From Geotoga petraea (GTDB lineage Bacteria; Thermotogota; Thermotogae; Petrotogales; Petrotogaceae): 64,000 nt of DNA. Under the pieces are notes generated by a model. The model saw only the letters and a program-made list of their open reading frames with translations, ran no database searches and was not told the origin of the DNA. The position numbers and the translations under genes are program-made. This document shows positions 26,602 to 34,979 of this stretch, in pieces. The DNA is taken from positions 160,416-224,415 of the forward strand of contig NZ_FMYV01000005.1 in assembly GCF_900102615.1 (NCBI RefSeq), read 5' to 3'. Numbering within the stretch: the stretch's first letter is position 1; every line of letters starts with the position of its first letter.

Positions 26602-27153
26602 ATGATTATCTTTTTTGGGGGATCTTTTAACCCTCCACATGTGGGCCATAAAATCATAGCTAATATTGCTTATGATGAGTTAAAACCTAATAGATTCATA
26701 ATTTCAGCAACACCAAATCCACCACACAAAAAAAATGATTGTATTCTGAACACAAAAAAAAGAATCTTTTTCTGTAAAGCAACTTTTGGAGATAATTTCG
26801 AAATAAGTGATATAGAACAATCTCTATCAAAACCTTCTTATACTTTAAAAACATTGGAACATTTAAAAGTTCAGGACGATGATATTTTTCTTTTGATTGG
26901 AGAAGATAGCCTTTTTAACTTTTATAAATGGTATAAATACGAGGAAATTTTGAAAATTTCTAAATTGCTTGTTTATCCAAGATTAGGATATAATACAGAA
27001 AAAAGTGTTATCCCTCATATTAAATTAAACGCCCCTATAATAGAAATATCTTCAACAGATATAAGATACAGAATACTTAATAAAAAGACTATAAAAGGTA
27101 TGGTAGATGAAACTATAGAAGAAGAAATTAAGAATGTATACATAAACACTTAA
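26602..27153 (+). CDS. nadD: Nicotinate-nucleotide adenylyltransferase
   Basis: Makes nicotinic acid adenine dinucleotide in NAD synthesis. GGSFNPPHVGH at residues 6-16 is the nucleotidyltransferase motif, and ISSTDIRYRI near the end is the second signature. It has 183 residues and is somewhat shorter than the usual ~200, but both motifs are intact. The ribosome site is GAGGTGA. The stop is followed at once by the promoter of tRNA-Leu. Confidence 0.93.
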   Translation: MIIFFGGSFNPPHVGHKIIANIAYDELKPNRFIISATPNPPHKKNDCILNTKKRIFFCKATFGDNFEISDIEQSLSKPSYTLKTLEHLKVQDDDIFLLIGEDSLFNFYKWYKYEEILKISKLLVYPRLGYNTEKSVIPHIKLNAPIIEISSTDIRYRILNKKTIKGMVDETIEEEIKNVYINT

Positions 27154-27182
27154 TTGACAAAATAATTTTTCTATTGTATAAT
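27154..27182 (+). promoter_or_regulatory. Consensus promoter of tRNA-Leu(GAG)
   Basis: TTGACA, exactly 17 nt, TATAAT. It starts one base after the nadD stop codon. Confidence 0.85.
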
Positions 27183-27202
27183 AACTTTCAGTTAGAAAAT
27201 TT

Positions 27203-27291
27203 GCCGAGGTGGTGGAATTGGTAGACACGTATGGTTGAGGGCCATATGGGCAATTGAGCTCGTGCGGGTTCGAGTCCCGCCCTCGGCACCA
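27203..27291 (+). tRNA. tRNA-Leu (anticodon GAG)
   Basis: Acceptor stem GCCGAGG pairs with CCTCGGC. The D-arm has GGTAG, and the anticodon loop TTGAGGG lies between TATGG and CCATA, giving GAG at 27237-27239. A long class II variable arm and the T-arm (GCGGGTTCGAGTCCCGC) follow. Discriminator A and CCA are encoded. It reads CUC/CUU leucine codons. Confidence 0.96.
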
Positions 27292-27295
27292 AAAA

Positions 27296-27326
27296 CAGGA
27301 GACATTAAGAGTCTCCTGTTTTTTTT
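27296..27326 (+). terminator. Terminator of tRNA-Leu(GAG), overlapping the end of the convergent gene
   Basis: CAGGAGAC and GTCTCCTG pair around a 7-nt loop, followed by eight T. The loop and right arm also encode the last codons and stop of the convergent flippase-like gene. Confidence 0.88.
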
Positions 27327-28306
27327 GGCCTCAATATAAACAGAATTATACCTACAAAAATTACAAAATAATATGTAACTAGTCTCCATATGAAAACAGA
27401 CGTATTTATCGTAAAAATATCTGCTGTTTCTGAAAATATCAAATAATAAAATCCTTCTGCTGCTCCAGCAGTACCCGGTGTAGGAACAATTGCAGCACCA
27501 ATATCTAAAACTAAAGATTTAAAAAACAAATCAATGTTAAAATCAATTTTAAAGCCCATTAGCACAAAAATTATAGAAAAAATATACGTAAGCACTTGAA
27601 CACTACTCAAAGCAAAAACTGATAAAAATTGTGGTATTTTTTTTGAGTTAGTTTTAAACATATTTACAAAAGCTTCGACATTATTCACAATTTTTTCCAT
27701 CATATCTTCAGGTTTTTTTACTATTTTTATTTTTTTTAACAGCATGGTAACACTTTTTACGATTTTTAAAGATTTTTCCTTGCTCAATGAAAAGAGTAGT
27801 ATTAAAAAAATTACAAATCCATTTAACAAAGTACCTGCTAAAATAATTAAAGTCGATTCCAAGTTAAGATATATATAAGAATAAACAACACCTGTTATTC
27901 CAAATACAGTCATTACAATTTGAAATATCATTGATTTATATATTATACTTGCAGTTGTTTCGCCTGGTTTTATACCTTTTTGAGATAAATAGTATACCAA
28001 TACAGGTTGTCCTCCTGTAAAAAAAGGTGTGAGGTAATTAAATAGATTACCTATAATTACTATTCTCATAAGAGAAAAAAAACCAAATTTATCCTTGTGC
28101 TCGAAAAGAGAGATTTTCAAAATCCAGGTTTCTGCTATCCATTTCACAACCATCATTAAAATACCCAAAAAAGCAAAATAAATTATAAAAGTTTTTAATT
28201 TTTGAATGTTTTCCTCAATCCCTGTGCTAAATGTAAAAACGGATATTATACCAAAAGTTAGTATTAATGAAAGGATAAATCCTCTAATATACTTTTTTTT
28301 ATTCAT
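27305..28306 (-). CDS. YbhN/LPG-synthase transmembrane-domain (flippase-like) protein, copy 1
   Basis: Polytopic membrane protein of 333 residues with about eight hydrophobic segments. The family marks TPFFTGGQPVLVYYL and PTPGTAGAAEGFYY belong to the UPF0104 (lysylphosphatidylglycerol synthase transmembrane region) family. No C-terminal aminoacyltransferase domain follows, so it is the stand-alone type thought to flip or bind lipid-linked substrates. A paralogue of equal length lies at 61285-62295 in a glycosyltransferase operon. Substrate unknown. Confidence 0.85.
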   Translation of the reverse strand: MNKKKYIRGFILSLILTFGIISVFTFSTGIEENIQKLKTFIIYFAFLGILMMVVKWIAETWILKISLFEHKDKFGFFSLMRIVIIGNLFNYLTPFFTGGQPVLVYYLSQKGIKPGETTASIIYKSMIFQIVMTVFGITGVVYSYIYLNLESTLIILAGTLLNGFVIFLILLFSLSKEKSLKIVKSVTMLLKKIKIVKKPEDMMEKIVNNVEAFVNMFKTNSKKIPQFLSVFALSSVQVLTYIFSIIFVLMGFKIDFNIDLFFKSLVLDIGAAIVPTPGTAGAAEGFYYLIFSETADIFTINTSVFIWRLVTYYFVIFVGIILFILRPKKTGDS

Positions 28307-28325
28307 AGGTTCACCCCAACTAAAT

Positions 28326-28346
28326 AAAAAGAGCGCCTAAGCGCCC
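28326..28346 (-). terminator. Terminator after cheW
   Basis: On the minus strand GGGCGC, TTAG, GCGCTC (one G-U pair), then five T. It lies between cheW and the flippase-like gene. Confidence 0.7.
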
Positions 28347-28352
28347 TTCAAT

Positions 28353-28820
28353 TTATGCTTCTTCCATAACTTGATCTAAGGACATTTTTTCTTCTGAATT
28401 CAACAGCTTGTCTACATCTAATATTATAAGCATTTCATCTTCTAACCTTGCAATCCCAGATATAAAGTTTACATTGTTCATTCCACCAACATCGGGTTTT
28501 TCTTCTATCAAATCTGTAGAAATAGTCTTAACTTCTTTTACATCATCAACCATTATTCCAATTTTTCTTTGACCAACTTTAATAACAATAACTTTACATT
28601 TTGATTTTTCTTGAAAATCAGGAAATTTAAATTTTCTTCTCATATTAACTAAAGGTAAAACTTCTTCTTTTCTAAAGTTTATTACTCCTTCAAGATAATC
28701 TGCAACATGAGGGATGACTGTTACTTCTTCATATTCAGTTACAGCATCTATCTTCATAATGTCTAACCCAAATTTTTCTTTTCCTAAATTAAATGTTACT
28801 ATCTTCATGTCCGTAGCCAT
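28353..28820 (-). CDS. Chemotaxis coupling protein CheW
   Basis: This 155-residue CheW-domain protein links chemoreceptors to CheA. It has the family patterns FGLDIMKIDAVTEYEEVTVIPH, YLEGVINFRKEEVLPLVNMR and VGQRKIGIMVDDVKEV. It stands as a single gene between two terminators; no receptor, cheA or cheY lies in the window. The 5' leader contains an inverted repeat (AATGATAT at 28843-28850 and ATATCATT at 28872-28879). Confidence 0.9.
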   Translation of the reverse strand: MATDMKIVTFNLGKEKFGLDIMKIDAVTEYEEVTVIPHVADYLEGVINFRKEEVLPLVNMRRKFKFPDFQEKSKCKVIVIKVGQRKIGIMVDDVKEVKTISTDLIEEKPDVGGMNNVNFISGIARLEDEMLIILDVDKLLNSEEKMSLDQVMEEA

Positions 28821-28876
28821 CTCAATGCCCTCCCGACTTTTTAATGATATAATTTAAAGGAAGTAATTCTAATATC

Positions 28877-28882
28877 ATTATA
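28877..28882 (-). promoter_or_regulatory. Probable -10 of cheW
   Basis: TATAAT on the minus strand, lying next to one arm of an inverted repeat (28843-28850 / 28872-28879) that falls in the leader. No good -35 was seen. Confidence 0.35.
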
Positions 28883-28934
28883 CTATATTTTATTATATAT
28901 TTAAAACAAAAAAAAATTAACTAGAGGTGTTTTT

Positions 28935-29495
28935 ATGTTTGAAAGAGAAAAAAAGTATCTAATTAATGATTACGATGGTTATTTAAAACTCAAAAAAAAT
29001 TATATCAGAAAATCTTTGCTAATTCAATGGTACAAATATAACGGTGAAAGAATTAGAAGAGTTAAATCTTATAGTGGAGTTGAAACTTGGGTAAAAACAA
29101 CAAAAAAATATATTTCTGCAGAAATACGACATGAACAAGAAGAGGTTATCAGAAAACCAAATCTCGAAGAATTAAATAATCTTGAGGTAGTTGCAAAAAT
29201 TAGATATTTTATTCTTGATGACCCCGAAATTGTTATAGATAGACTGCTAAACCCTTTTAGATTAATCAAATATAAATTACCATTTGATAAAATAAAATAC
29301 TTGTTAGAAATAGAAGAAAAGAGTAACAAAATAGAAGATTTAAATAAGTATTTAAAATCTTATTTAAAAGATGATTTTAAATACTTAAAACAGATAGACA
29401 AAGAAAATGTTTTTTCAAATAGAGATTTTGCAGGAACTTTTGAAGATAAGGCAGAAAAACTTATAATTTATTGTGAGGATGATTTTAATGGGTAA
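28935..29495 (+). CDS. CYTH-like triphosphate tunnel protein
   Basis: The N-terminus MFEREKKYLI carries the E-x-E-x-K motif (Glu3, Glu5, Lys7) that defines CYTH/triphosphate tunnel enzymes. Charged strands follow in the expected pattern (RIRRVKSY, WVKTTKKYIS, IRHEQEEVI, YLLEIEEKS). Such proteins hydrolyse inorganic triphosphate, thiamine triphosphate or other phosphoric anhydrides, or make cAMP. The 186-residue length fits a bacterial triphosphatase. The call rests on motif and strand pattern, not on close similarity. The rsmI start lies inside its last codons. Confidence 0.65.
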   Translation: MFEREKKYLINDYDGYLKLKKNYIRKSLLIQWYKYNGERIRRVKSYSGVETWVKTTKKYISAEIRHEQEEVIRKPNLEELNNLEVVAKIRYFILDDPEIVIDRLLNPFRLIKYKLPFDKIKYLLEIEEKSNKIEDLNKYLKSYLKDDFKYLKQIDKENVFSNRDFAGTFEDKAEKLIIYCEDDFNG

Positions 29496-30174
29496 ATTGT
29501 ATATAGTTGGAACTCCAATTGGGAATCTCGAGGATATATCCATTAGGGCTCTAAAAACCTTGAAAAAAGCTGATTTAATATTAACTGAAGACAAAAGAGT
29601 GACAATAAAACTATTAAATGCTTTAGAAATAGGCGAAAAAAATCTTTTTACTTTTAATCAGGTAAATTCTGAAAGAAAAATTCATCAAGTCCTTGAATTA
29701 CTGAAAACTTACGAAAGAGTATGTCTTGTTAGTGACGCAGGAATGCCAGTAATATCAGATCCTGGCTCGAATTTAATAGATTCATGCTACAAAGAAAATA
29801 TAGAAATAGATATTATTCCAGGCCCTTCTGCTCCAATAGCTACTTTAGCGGCAAGCGGATTCCCAGGATCAAAATTTACATTTCTGGGCTTTCTGCCAAG
29901 AGATAAAAACAGGAGAAGACTATTTAGAAAAATTAAAGACAATTTAGAAAGTGAAATTTATATTTTCTTCGATTCTCCAAACAGACTTTTATCAACTCTA
30001 AAAGATTTAGAAAATATAATAGGAGACGTAGAAGTTTTTATTGCTAGAGAAATAACCAAATTACACCAAGAATTCTTTAAAGGAACTACCGATGAAGTAA
30101 TTGAGCATTTTAACAATAACCCTTTAAAAGGAGAGATAACCGTTGCTTTTTCAAAACGAAAACCATTTTCCTAA
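29488..30174 (+). CDS. rsmI: 16S rRNA (cytidine1402-2'-O)-methyltransferase
   Basis: Tetrapyrrole-methylase-fold enzyme that modifies C1402 in the ribosomal P-site. Motifs include LYIVGTPIGNLEDIS at the start, DAGMPVISDPGSNL, IPGPSAPIATLAASGFPGSKF and FYES-like IFFDSPNRL. The start is ATG 29488 after GAGG; an in-frame GTG at 29473 overlaps that ribosome site. It overlaps the CYTH gene by 8 nt and xseA by 32 nt. It is slightly short at the C-terminus relative to E. coli RsmI. Confidence 0.94.
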   Translation: MGKLYIVGTPIGNLEDISIRALKTLKKADLILTEDKRVTIKLLNALEIGEKNLFTFNQVNSERKIHQVLELLKTYERVCLVSDAGMPVISDPGSNLIDSCYKENIEIDIIPGPSAPIATLAASGFPGSKFTFLGFLPRDKNRRRLFRKIKDNLESEIYIFFDSPNRLLSTLKDLENIIGDVEVFIAREITKLHQEFFKGTTDEVIEHFNNNPLKGEITVAFSKRKPFS

Positions 30175-31555
30175 ATTTGAGAACATCAAATCTTTATTAG
30201 ATAAATTATATGATGATTTTAAACAAACCGAATTATATGGAAAAGAAATCTTGGTTACTGGAGATATCACATCTGCTAAGTTCAGTAAAAGAAAAGATTT
30301 ATTTATTGAAATTTCTCAAAAAGTTAAAAATACTAATTATTCCATAACAGTTTTTTTCCCTAATGGAATGGTTAAATATCTTTTCAAAAATATAAATATA
30401 GATGAAACTAAAGATTTGATAAACAAAAGATGGAATATAAAAGGGAAAATATCATTGTGGAAATCATCTGCGAAATATGTAATCAACGGACTGAGTTTGA
30501 GTTCATTAGGAGATTCTGAAATTGAATTGAAAAGAAAAAAAATACTTAAATTATTGGATTCAAAAAATCTCCTTCAAAAAGAAGAACATAATTTAGATGA
30601 GCTTGAACCTATCAAAAAAATCGCTGTGATAACTTCTCCAACTGCCGCTGGGTTCGGTGATTTCAAGAAAAATCTTGATGATGCAAAAATTAAACCACTG
30701 ATACATTTATACGAATCACCTATGCAAGGTGCTTCAACTGTACCAGGTATGAAAAATGCCTTAAGAAATATCATAAAATCAAAAATTGATTATGATTTAG
30801 TTGTTATAATAAGAGGCGGGGGATCAAAATCCGATCTTATGTACTTTGATGATGAAGAAATTGGGTTTTATATTTCAAAAATGAATGAAAGAATTCCAGT
30901 TTTGTCTGGAATAGGTCACGAACAAGACAAAACCATTCCTGATTATGTCGCATGGAAAAGCTATTCAACTCCAACAGAAGTTTCAAAAGATATTACTAAT
31001 TCAATAAACAAAAAATACGAAAACTTGGAACTGTATTCAAAAAACATATATCTATATTTTTCAAAACTTTTCAGTAATATGGAAAATAATTTCAGCTTAA
31101 AACAAATTAGTTTTTTATCAAGCTTAATAACTAAAAAAATAGGCAATAATGACAACATTTTAAAAAATTACAAGAACACAGTATCAAGAGAAATTAATAT
31201 CAAGATAAACCAAAAAGAAGACTATTTAAAGTCATTTAGATTATCTCGAATCAGAAGAGATTTGGAAAAAGATTTAGAACAATTAAAGAATGAAGTAATA
31301 AGATATACAAAAGTTAACAAAATTAATGTGAATAATTATTTTGAAAGAAGAGATAATTTTTTGAAAAATATTTATCAAGATATTACTGCAAATAGTCCTT
31401 TTGCTTCATTTTTAAACAAAGGAGCTATAGTTAAAAAAGACGGAAAAATTATAGATTCAATAACAAAAATACAAAAAGATGAAAATGTTGAGGTTATTTT
31501 TAAAGATGGTAAATCAAATAATAAGATATTAAATATAGAAAAATGGGAGGATTAA
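30143..31555 (+). CDS. xseA: Exodeoxyribonuclease VII large subunit
   Basis: The 470-residue catalytic subunit of ExoVII degrades single-stranded DNA from both ends. It has the N-terminal OB fold (VTGDITSAKFSKRKDLFIEI), the nuclease core with ITSPTAAGFGDF, VVIIRGGGSKSDLMYFDDE and VLSGIGHEQDKTIPDYVA, and a long C-terminal coiled coil. It begins at TTG 30143 after AGGAGAG, inside rsmI. The small subunit gene follows with a 2-nt gap. Confidence 0.95.
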   Translation: MLFQNENHFPKFENIKSLLDKLYDDFKQTELYGKEILVTGDITSAKFSKRKDLFIEISQKVKNTNYSITVFFPNGMVKYLFKNINIDETKDLINKRWNIKGKISLWKSSAKYVINGLSLSSLGDSEIELKRKKILKLLDSKNLLQKEEHNLDELEPIKKIAVITSPTAAGFGDFKKNLDDAKIKPLIHLYESPMQGASTVPGMKNALRNIIKSKIDYDLVVIIRGGGSKSDLMYFDDEEIGFYISKMNERIPVLSGIGHEQDKTIPDYVAWKSYSTPTEVSKDITNSINKKYENLELYSKNIYLYFSKLFSNMENNFSLKQISFLSSLITKKIGNNDNILKNYKNTVSREINIKINQKEDYLKSFRLSRIRRDLEKDLEQLKNEVIRYTKVNKINVNNYFERRDNFLKNIYQDITANSPFASFLNKGAIVKKDGKIIDSITKIQKDENVEVIFKDGKSNNKILNIEKWED

Positions 31556-31557
31556 AT

Positions 31558-31818
31558 ATGAAAGAAATTTTAAAATTGACAAAAAAAGAAATAGAAAATT
31601 TGAGCTTTAATCAACAAATGGAATATTTGGAGGAAATAAATGATTTATTTCAAAACGACAACGGCGATATGGATGTTGAAAATGCACTTGAACTTTACAA
31701 AAAATCCTTGGAAATACTATCAAAAGCAAAAGGTAAGTTGAATTTGCTAAAAGAAGAAAAAGAAAAAATAGATAAAGAATATGAAAAGCTTTTTGATAAC
31801 GAAAAAATTGAAGAATGA
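31558..31818 (+). CDS. xseB: Exodeoxyribonuclease VII small subunit-like protein
   Basis: A short helical protein of 86 residues with the XseB pattern NQQMEYLEEI...MDVENALELYKKSLEIL. It lies immediately downstream of xseA, as expected. The ATG at 31558 is chosen because an upstream ATG (31543) overlaps the GGGAGG ribosome site. Its sequence is divergent, so position is part of the evidence. Confidence 0.85.
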   Translation: MKEILKLTKKEIENLSFNQQMEYLEEINDLFQNDNGDMDVENALELYKKSLEILSKAKGKLNLLKEEKEKIDKEYEKLFDNEKIEE

Positions 31819-31833
31819 AATTTTTTTCACTTT

Positions 31834-31881
31834 GCTATAATTGATTTAACTTTCAAAGTAAAATCAATTATAGCTATTTTT
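31834..31881 (+). terminator. Terminator of the CYTH-rsmI-xseA-xseB unit
   Basis: A 14-bp stem (GCTATAATTGATTT paired with AAATCAATTATAGC) has a 13-nt loop and is followed by TATTTTTT. Confidence 0.85.
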
Positions 31882-32111
31882 TATCGTGTGAAAAAAATAT
31901 CATTTGTATGTTTTCTTTTGATATTTTAGCTTATTTTCGTTAGAACATATTTTGCTGACTTTATATAATAATTAAGAGAATTGTTATTACATAATAATTT
32001 TGATAAAATTGAATAAGGATTAGGAATATACAAATTTAAAGACTTTTTCACTTATTGTTAAACATAGTTTTTTTGTTATTAAATATAATGTGTTTTAATA
32101 ATTAATGTAAG

Positions 32112-32139
32112 TTGACTTTTGTTTTATTATGATTATATT
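32112..32139 (+). promoter_or_regulatory. Candidate hydrogenase operon promoter
   Basis: TTGACT, 16 nt, TATATT, about 75 nt before the start codon of the first subunit. Plausible match in A/T-rich DNA. Confidence 0.45.
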
Positions 32140-32213
32140 TTTTTAAATTTATAGTGAACTTGTGAAATTAATATCAATTATGATAAAAATAATCCAATTT
32201 GGGAGGGAAAAAA

Positions 32214-32732
32214 ATGACAGATTCTCTTGATGTTCAAATGAAGGAAGTAGAAGAATATTTAGACAGCTTAAACCTTAACGACAAAGACGAGGTAGAAAGA
32301 AGAAGTTATTTGATAAGGGCATTACACAAAGCTCAGCAAATAGTGGGTTATTTACCTATTGAAGTTCAAAAATTGATTGCTGAAAAACTAAGAATTCATG
32401 CGTCTCAAGTATATGGTGTTGTAACTTTTTATAATTTTTTCACAATGAAACCCAAAGGCAAATTTCCAATCTCTGTTTGTTTGGGAACAGCTTGTTATGT
32501 TAGAGGTTCAGGAGAGTTATTTGAAGAGCTTAAGAATCTTTTAGGCCTTGAAGATAACGAAACTTCTGAAGATGGATTGTTTTCTCTACATTCAGTGAGA
32601 TGTGTTGGCGCATGTGGCTTGGCACCCGTACTTATGATTGGTGAAAAAGTTCACGGAAGGGTTAAAAAAGAAGATCTTCCAAAGATTATAGAAAATTACA
32701 AAACAAAGGCAAAAGAAGAAGGGATTATTTAA
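32214..32732 (+). CDS. hndA: [FeFe] hydrogenase NuoE-like subunit (HndA/HydC)
   Basis: Gamma subunit of a multimeric electron-bifurcating hydrogenase, homologous to NuoE. It has a thioredoxin-like fold with a [2Fe-2S] cluster bound by CLGTAC (two Cys) and VRCVGAC (two Cys). The N-terminal helical part is also NuoE-like (LIRALHKAQQIVGYLP). The ATG at 32214 follows GGGAGGG. In-frame upstream TTG would lie on the ribosome site. First gene of a four-gene operon. Confidence 0.93.
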   Translation: MTDSLDVQMKEVEEYLDSLNLNDKDEVERRSYLIRALHKAQQIVGYLPIEVQKLIAEKLRIHASQVYGVVTFYNFFTMKPKGKFPISVCLGTACYVRGSGELFEELKNLLGLEDNETSEDGLFSLHSVRCVGACGLAPVLMIGEKVHGRVKKEDLPKIIENYKTKAKEEGII

Positions 32733-32747
32733 GGAGGGTTCTAATTT

Positions 32748-33143
32748 ATGGCTAAAATCAAAAGTATTGAAGAACTTATGAAAATGAAAGACAAAGCGCA
32801 ACAAAACATAAAATTTAGAAACGCTGCAAGCAAACAAGAAAAAATTATTTTAAAAGTAGCAATGGGAACTTGCGGAATTTCGTCTGGAGCAAAAGAAACT
32901 TTTAACAAGCTTATTGATGTAATAGATGAAAAAAACCTTGAAAATGTTGTAGTAATACAAACAGGTTGTATGGGTTATTGCCACGCTGAACCAACGGTAG
33001 AAATAAATGAACCTGGAAAAGACCCAATTTTATATGGGCATATAGATGAATCAAGAGTGGAAGAATTAGTTGAAAAACATCTGATAAAAAAAGAATTACT
33101 ACAAGATTCAATAATAGGTGAAACTCACCAAAGAGCTGAATAA
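32748..33143 (+). CDS. hndB: [FeFe] hydrogenase [2Fe-2S] ferredoxin-like subunit (HndB)
   Basis: This 131-residue protein has a thioredoxin-like ferredoxin domain. Cysteines lie in MGTCGISSGA and TGCMGYCHAEPTVEI, matching the HndB subunit of NADP-reducing hydrogenases. It is the extra subunit that separates HndABCD from the three-subunit HydABC of Thermotoga maritima. The N-terminal 35 residues are a basic helix without cluster ligands. It is 15 nt downstream of hndA with its own AAGGAGGG. Confidence 0.9.
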   Translation: MAKIKSIEELMKMKDKAQQNIKFRNAASKQEKIILKVAMGTCGISSGAKETFNKLIDVIDEKNLENVVVIQTGCMGYCHAEPTVEINEPGKDPILYGHIDESRVEELVEKHLIKKELLQDSIIGETHQRAE

Positions 33144-33163
33144 GATAGGAGGGAATTAATCTA

Positions 33164-34957
33164 ATGGCTAATTACAAACAGTTTATCCTCGTTTGTGGGG
33201 GAACAGGTTGTGTTTCCTCTGGCAGTGGAGATATTATAGATAAATTTAACGAAGTTTTAGAAAAAAAAGATTTGAAAGATTCTGTTCAAATAGTTAGGAC
33301 AGGATGTTTTGGATTTTGTGAACAAGGTCCAATAGTAAAGTTTTTACCAGATAATACTTTTTATGTAAAAGTCACTGAAAATGACGTTGAAAATATTGTA
33401 GAAGAACACGTTATAAAAGGTAGAAGGGTGAAAAAGTTATTATATGAAGAACCAGAAAATAAAGAAAAGCTTGAAGAATCGACACAAATGCCTTTTTACA
33501 AAAAACAAGTTAGAATGGCATTAAGAAATGCCGGAGCTATTAATCCAGAAGATATTAATGAATATATAGCTAATGATGGTTATTTAGCTCTTGGTAAGGC
33601 TTTAAAAGAAATGTCAAGGGACGAAGTAATTGAAAATCTTCTTGAATCAGGCTTAAGAGGTAGAGGCGGAGGAGGATTTCCTTCAGGACTAAAATGGCAA
33701 TTCACAAAAAAAGCCAAGGGTGATAAAAAGTACGTAGTTTGTAATGCTGATGAGGGAGACCCTGGGGCTTTTATGGACAGATCTGTTCTTGAAGGAGATC
33801 CTCATAGTGTAATAGAAGGTATGGCGTTAGCTGGTTACGCTGTTGGTGCTGATGAAGGCATTGTTTATATTAGAGCTGAATATCCTTTAGCCGTTCAAAG
33901 ATTGAAAACAGCTATAAATGATGCAAAAGAATACGGTTTTTTGGGAGAAAATATTTTTGGTACTGATTTTAACTTTGATATTGATATTAGATTAGGTGCT
34001 GGTGCTTTTGTTTGTGGCGAAGAAACTGCTTTGATGCACTCTATTGAAGGGTACAGAGGTGAGCCTACTACAAAACCGCCTTTCCCTGCTAACAGTGGAC
34101 TTTGGGGAAAACCTACATTGATAAATAACGTTGAGACTCTTGCAAGTGTTCCTTTGATAACATTAAAAGGTTCTGAATGGTTTAGAAAAATTGGAACTGA
34201 AAAATCACCTGGTACTAAAGTTTTTGCTTTAGCTGGAGCTATAAACAATGTTGGTCTTGTTGAAGTACCAATGGGAACAACTTTAAGAGACATTGTTTTT
34301 GAAATTGGTGGAGGAATTAGAGACAATAAAGCATTTAAAGCTGTTCAAACAGGTGGTCCATCTGGAGGATGTATCCCCTCTGAATATTTAGACACACCAA
34401 TTGATTTTGATAGTCTTTCTGCTATTGGTTCAATGATGGGCTCAGGTGGTATGATCGTTATGGATGAAAATTCATGTATGGTTGATGTTTCAAAATTTTA
34501 TTTAAATTTTACTGTTGAAGAATCATGCGGGAAATGTACTCCTTGCAGAATTGGAAATGTTAGATTACTAGAAATTTTAGAAAGAATAACCTCTGGCAGA
34601 GGGACACATAAAGATCTTAAATCCTTAGAAGATTTAGGGTCAGTTATCAAAGATTCTTCTTTATGTGGATTAGGTCAAACAGCCCCAAATCCAATATTAT
34701 CAACTTACCACTATTTCAAAGACGAATACATAGCTCATGTTGACGATAAATCATGTCCTGCAGGAGCATGCAAGAGCTTAGTTAAATATTTAATTAGCTC
34801 CGAAAAATGTATTGGATGTACAGCTTGTGTTAGAGTTTGTCCAGTTGAAGCTATTAAAGGAGAAATTAAAAAACCTCATGAAATAGATCAAGAAAAATGT
34901 ATTAAGTGTGGTGCTTGTTATCAGACTTGTAGATTTGGTGCCATCAGTAAAATATAA
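33164..34957 (+). CDS. hndC: [FeFe] hydrogenase NuoF-like subunit (HndC/HydB), NAD(P)H and FMN site
   Basis: The 597-residue beta subunit has three blocks. An N-terminal [2Fe-2S] thioredoxin-like domain (CGGTGCVSS...TGCFGFC) comes first. A NuoF core follows, with the FMN/NAD site (GLRGRGGGGFPSGLKW, CNADEGDPGAFMDR) and the [4Fe-4S] motif ESCGKCTPC plus a distal Cys. Two C-terminal ferredoxin clusters (CIGCTACVRVCP, CIKCGACYQTC) complete it. It is expected to hold the bifurcating flavin, coupling NADH and reduced ferredoxin oxidation to H2 formation. Confidence 0.96.
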   Translation: MANYKQFILVCGGTGCVSSGSGDIIDKFNEVLEKKDLKDSVQIVRTGCFGFCEQGPIVKFLPDNTFYVKVTENDVENIVEEHVIKGRRVKKLLYEEPENKEKLEESTQMPFYKKQVRMALRNAGAINPEDINEYIANDGYLALGKALKEMSRDEVIENLLESGLRGRGGGGFPSGLKWQFTKKAKGDKKYVVCNADEGDPGAFMDRSVLEGDPHSVIEGMALAGYAVGADEGIVYIRAEYPLAVQRLKTAINDAKEYGFLGENIFGTDFNFDIDIRLGAGAFVCGEETALMHSIEGYRGEPTTKPPFPANSGLWGKPTLINNVETLASVPLITLKGSEWFRKIGTEKSPGTKVFALAGAINNVGLVEVPMGTTLRDIVFEIGGGIRDNKAFKAVQTGGPSGGCIPSEYLDTPIDFDSLSAIGSMMGSGGMIVMDENSCMVDVSKFYLNFTVEESCGKCTPCRIGNVRLLEILERITSGRGTHKDLKSLEDLGSVIKDSSLCGLGQTAPNPILSTYHYFKDEYIAHVDDKSCPAGACKSLVKYLISSEKCIGCTACVRVCPVEAIKGEIKKPHEIDQEKCIKCGACYQTCRFGAISKI

Positions 34958-34979
34958 TTCCGAAGGGAGGATATAATAG

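Larger units (their letters stand above)
31819..32213. other. Intergenic region between xseB and the hydrogenase operon
   Basis: This 395-nt stretch contains a long terminator hairpin near its left end and one reasonable promoter. The rest is A/T-rich without a supported ORF, RNA gene or repeat. The length suggests regulatory control of the hydrogenase operon, but I see no clear operator palindrome. Confidence 0.6.

Noticed and set aside
27192..27389. 65-codon minus-strand ORF across tRNA-Leu(GAG)
   Set aside because: It overlaps the tRNA and its terminator and has no homology I can see.
33895..34326. 143-codon minus-strand ORF antisense to hndC
   Set aside because: Lies opposite the conserved NuoF core; shadow frame.
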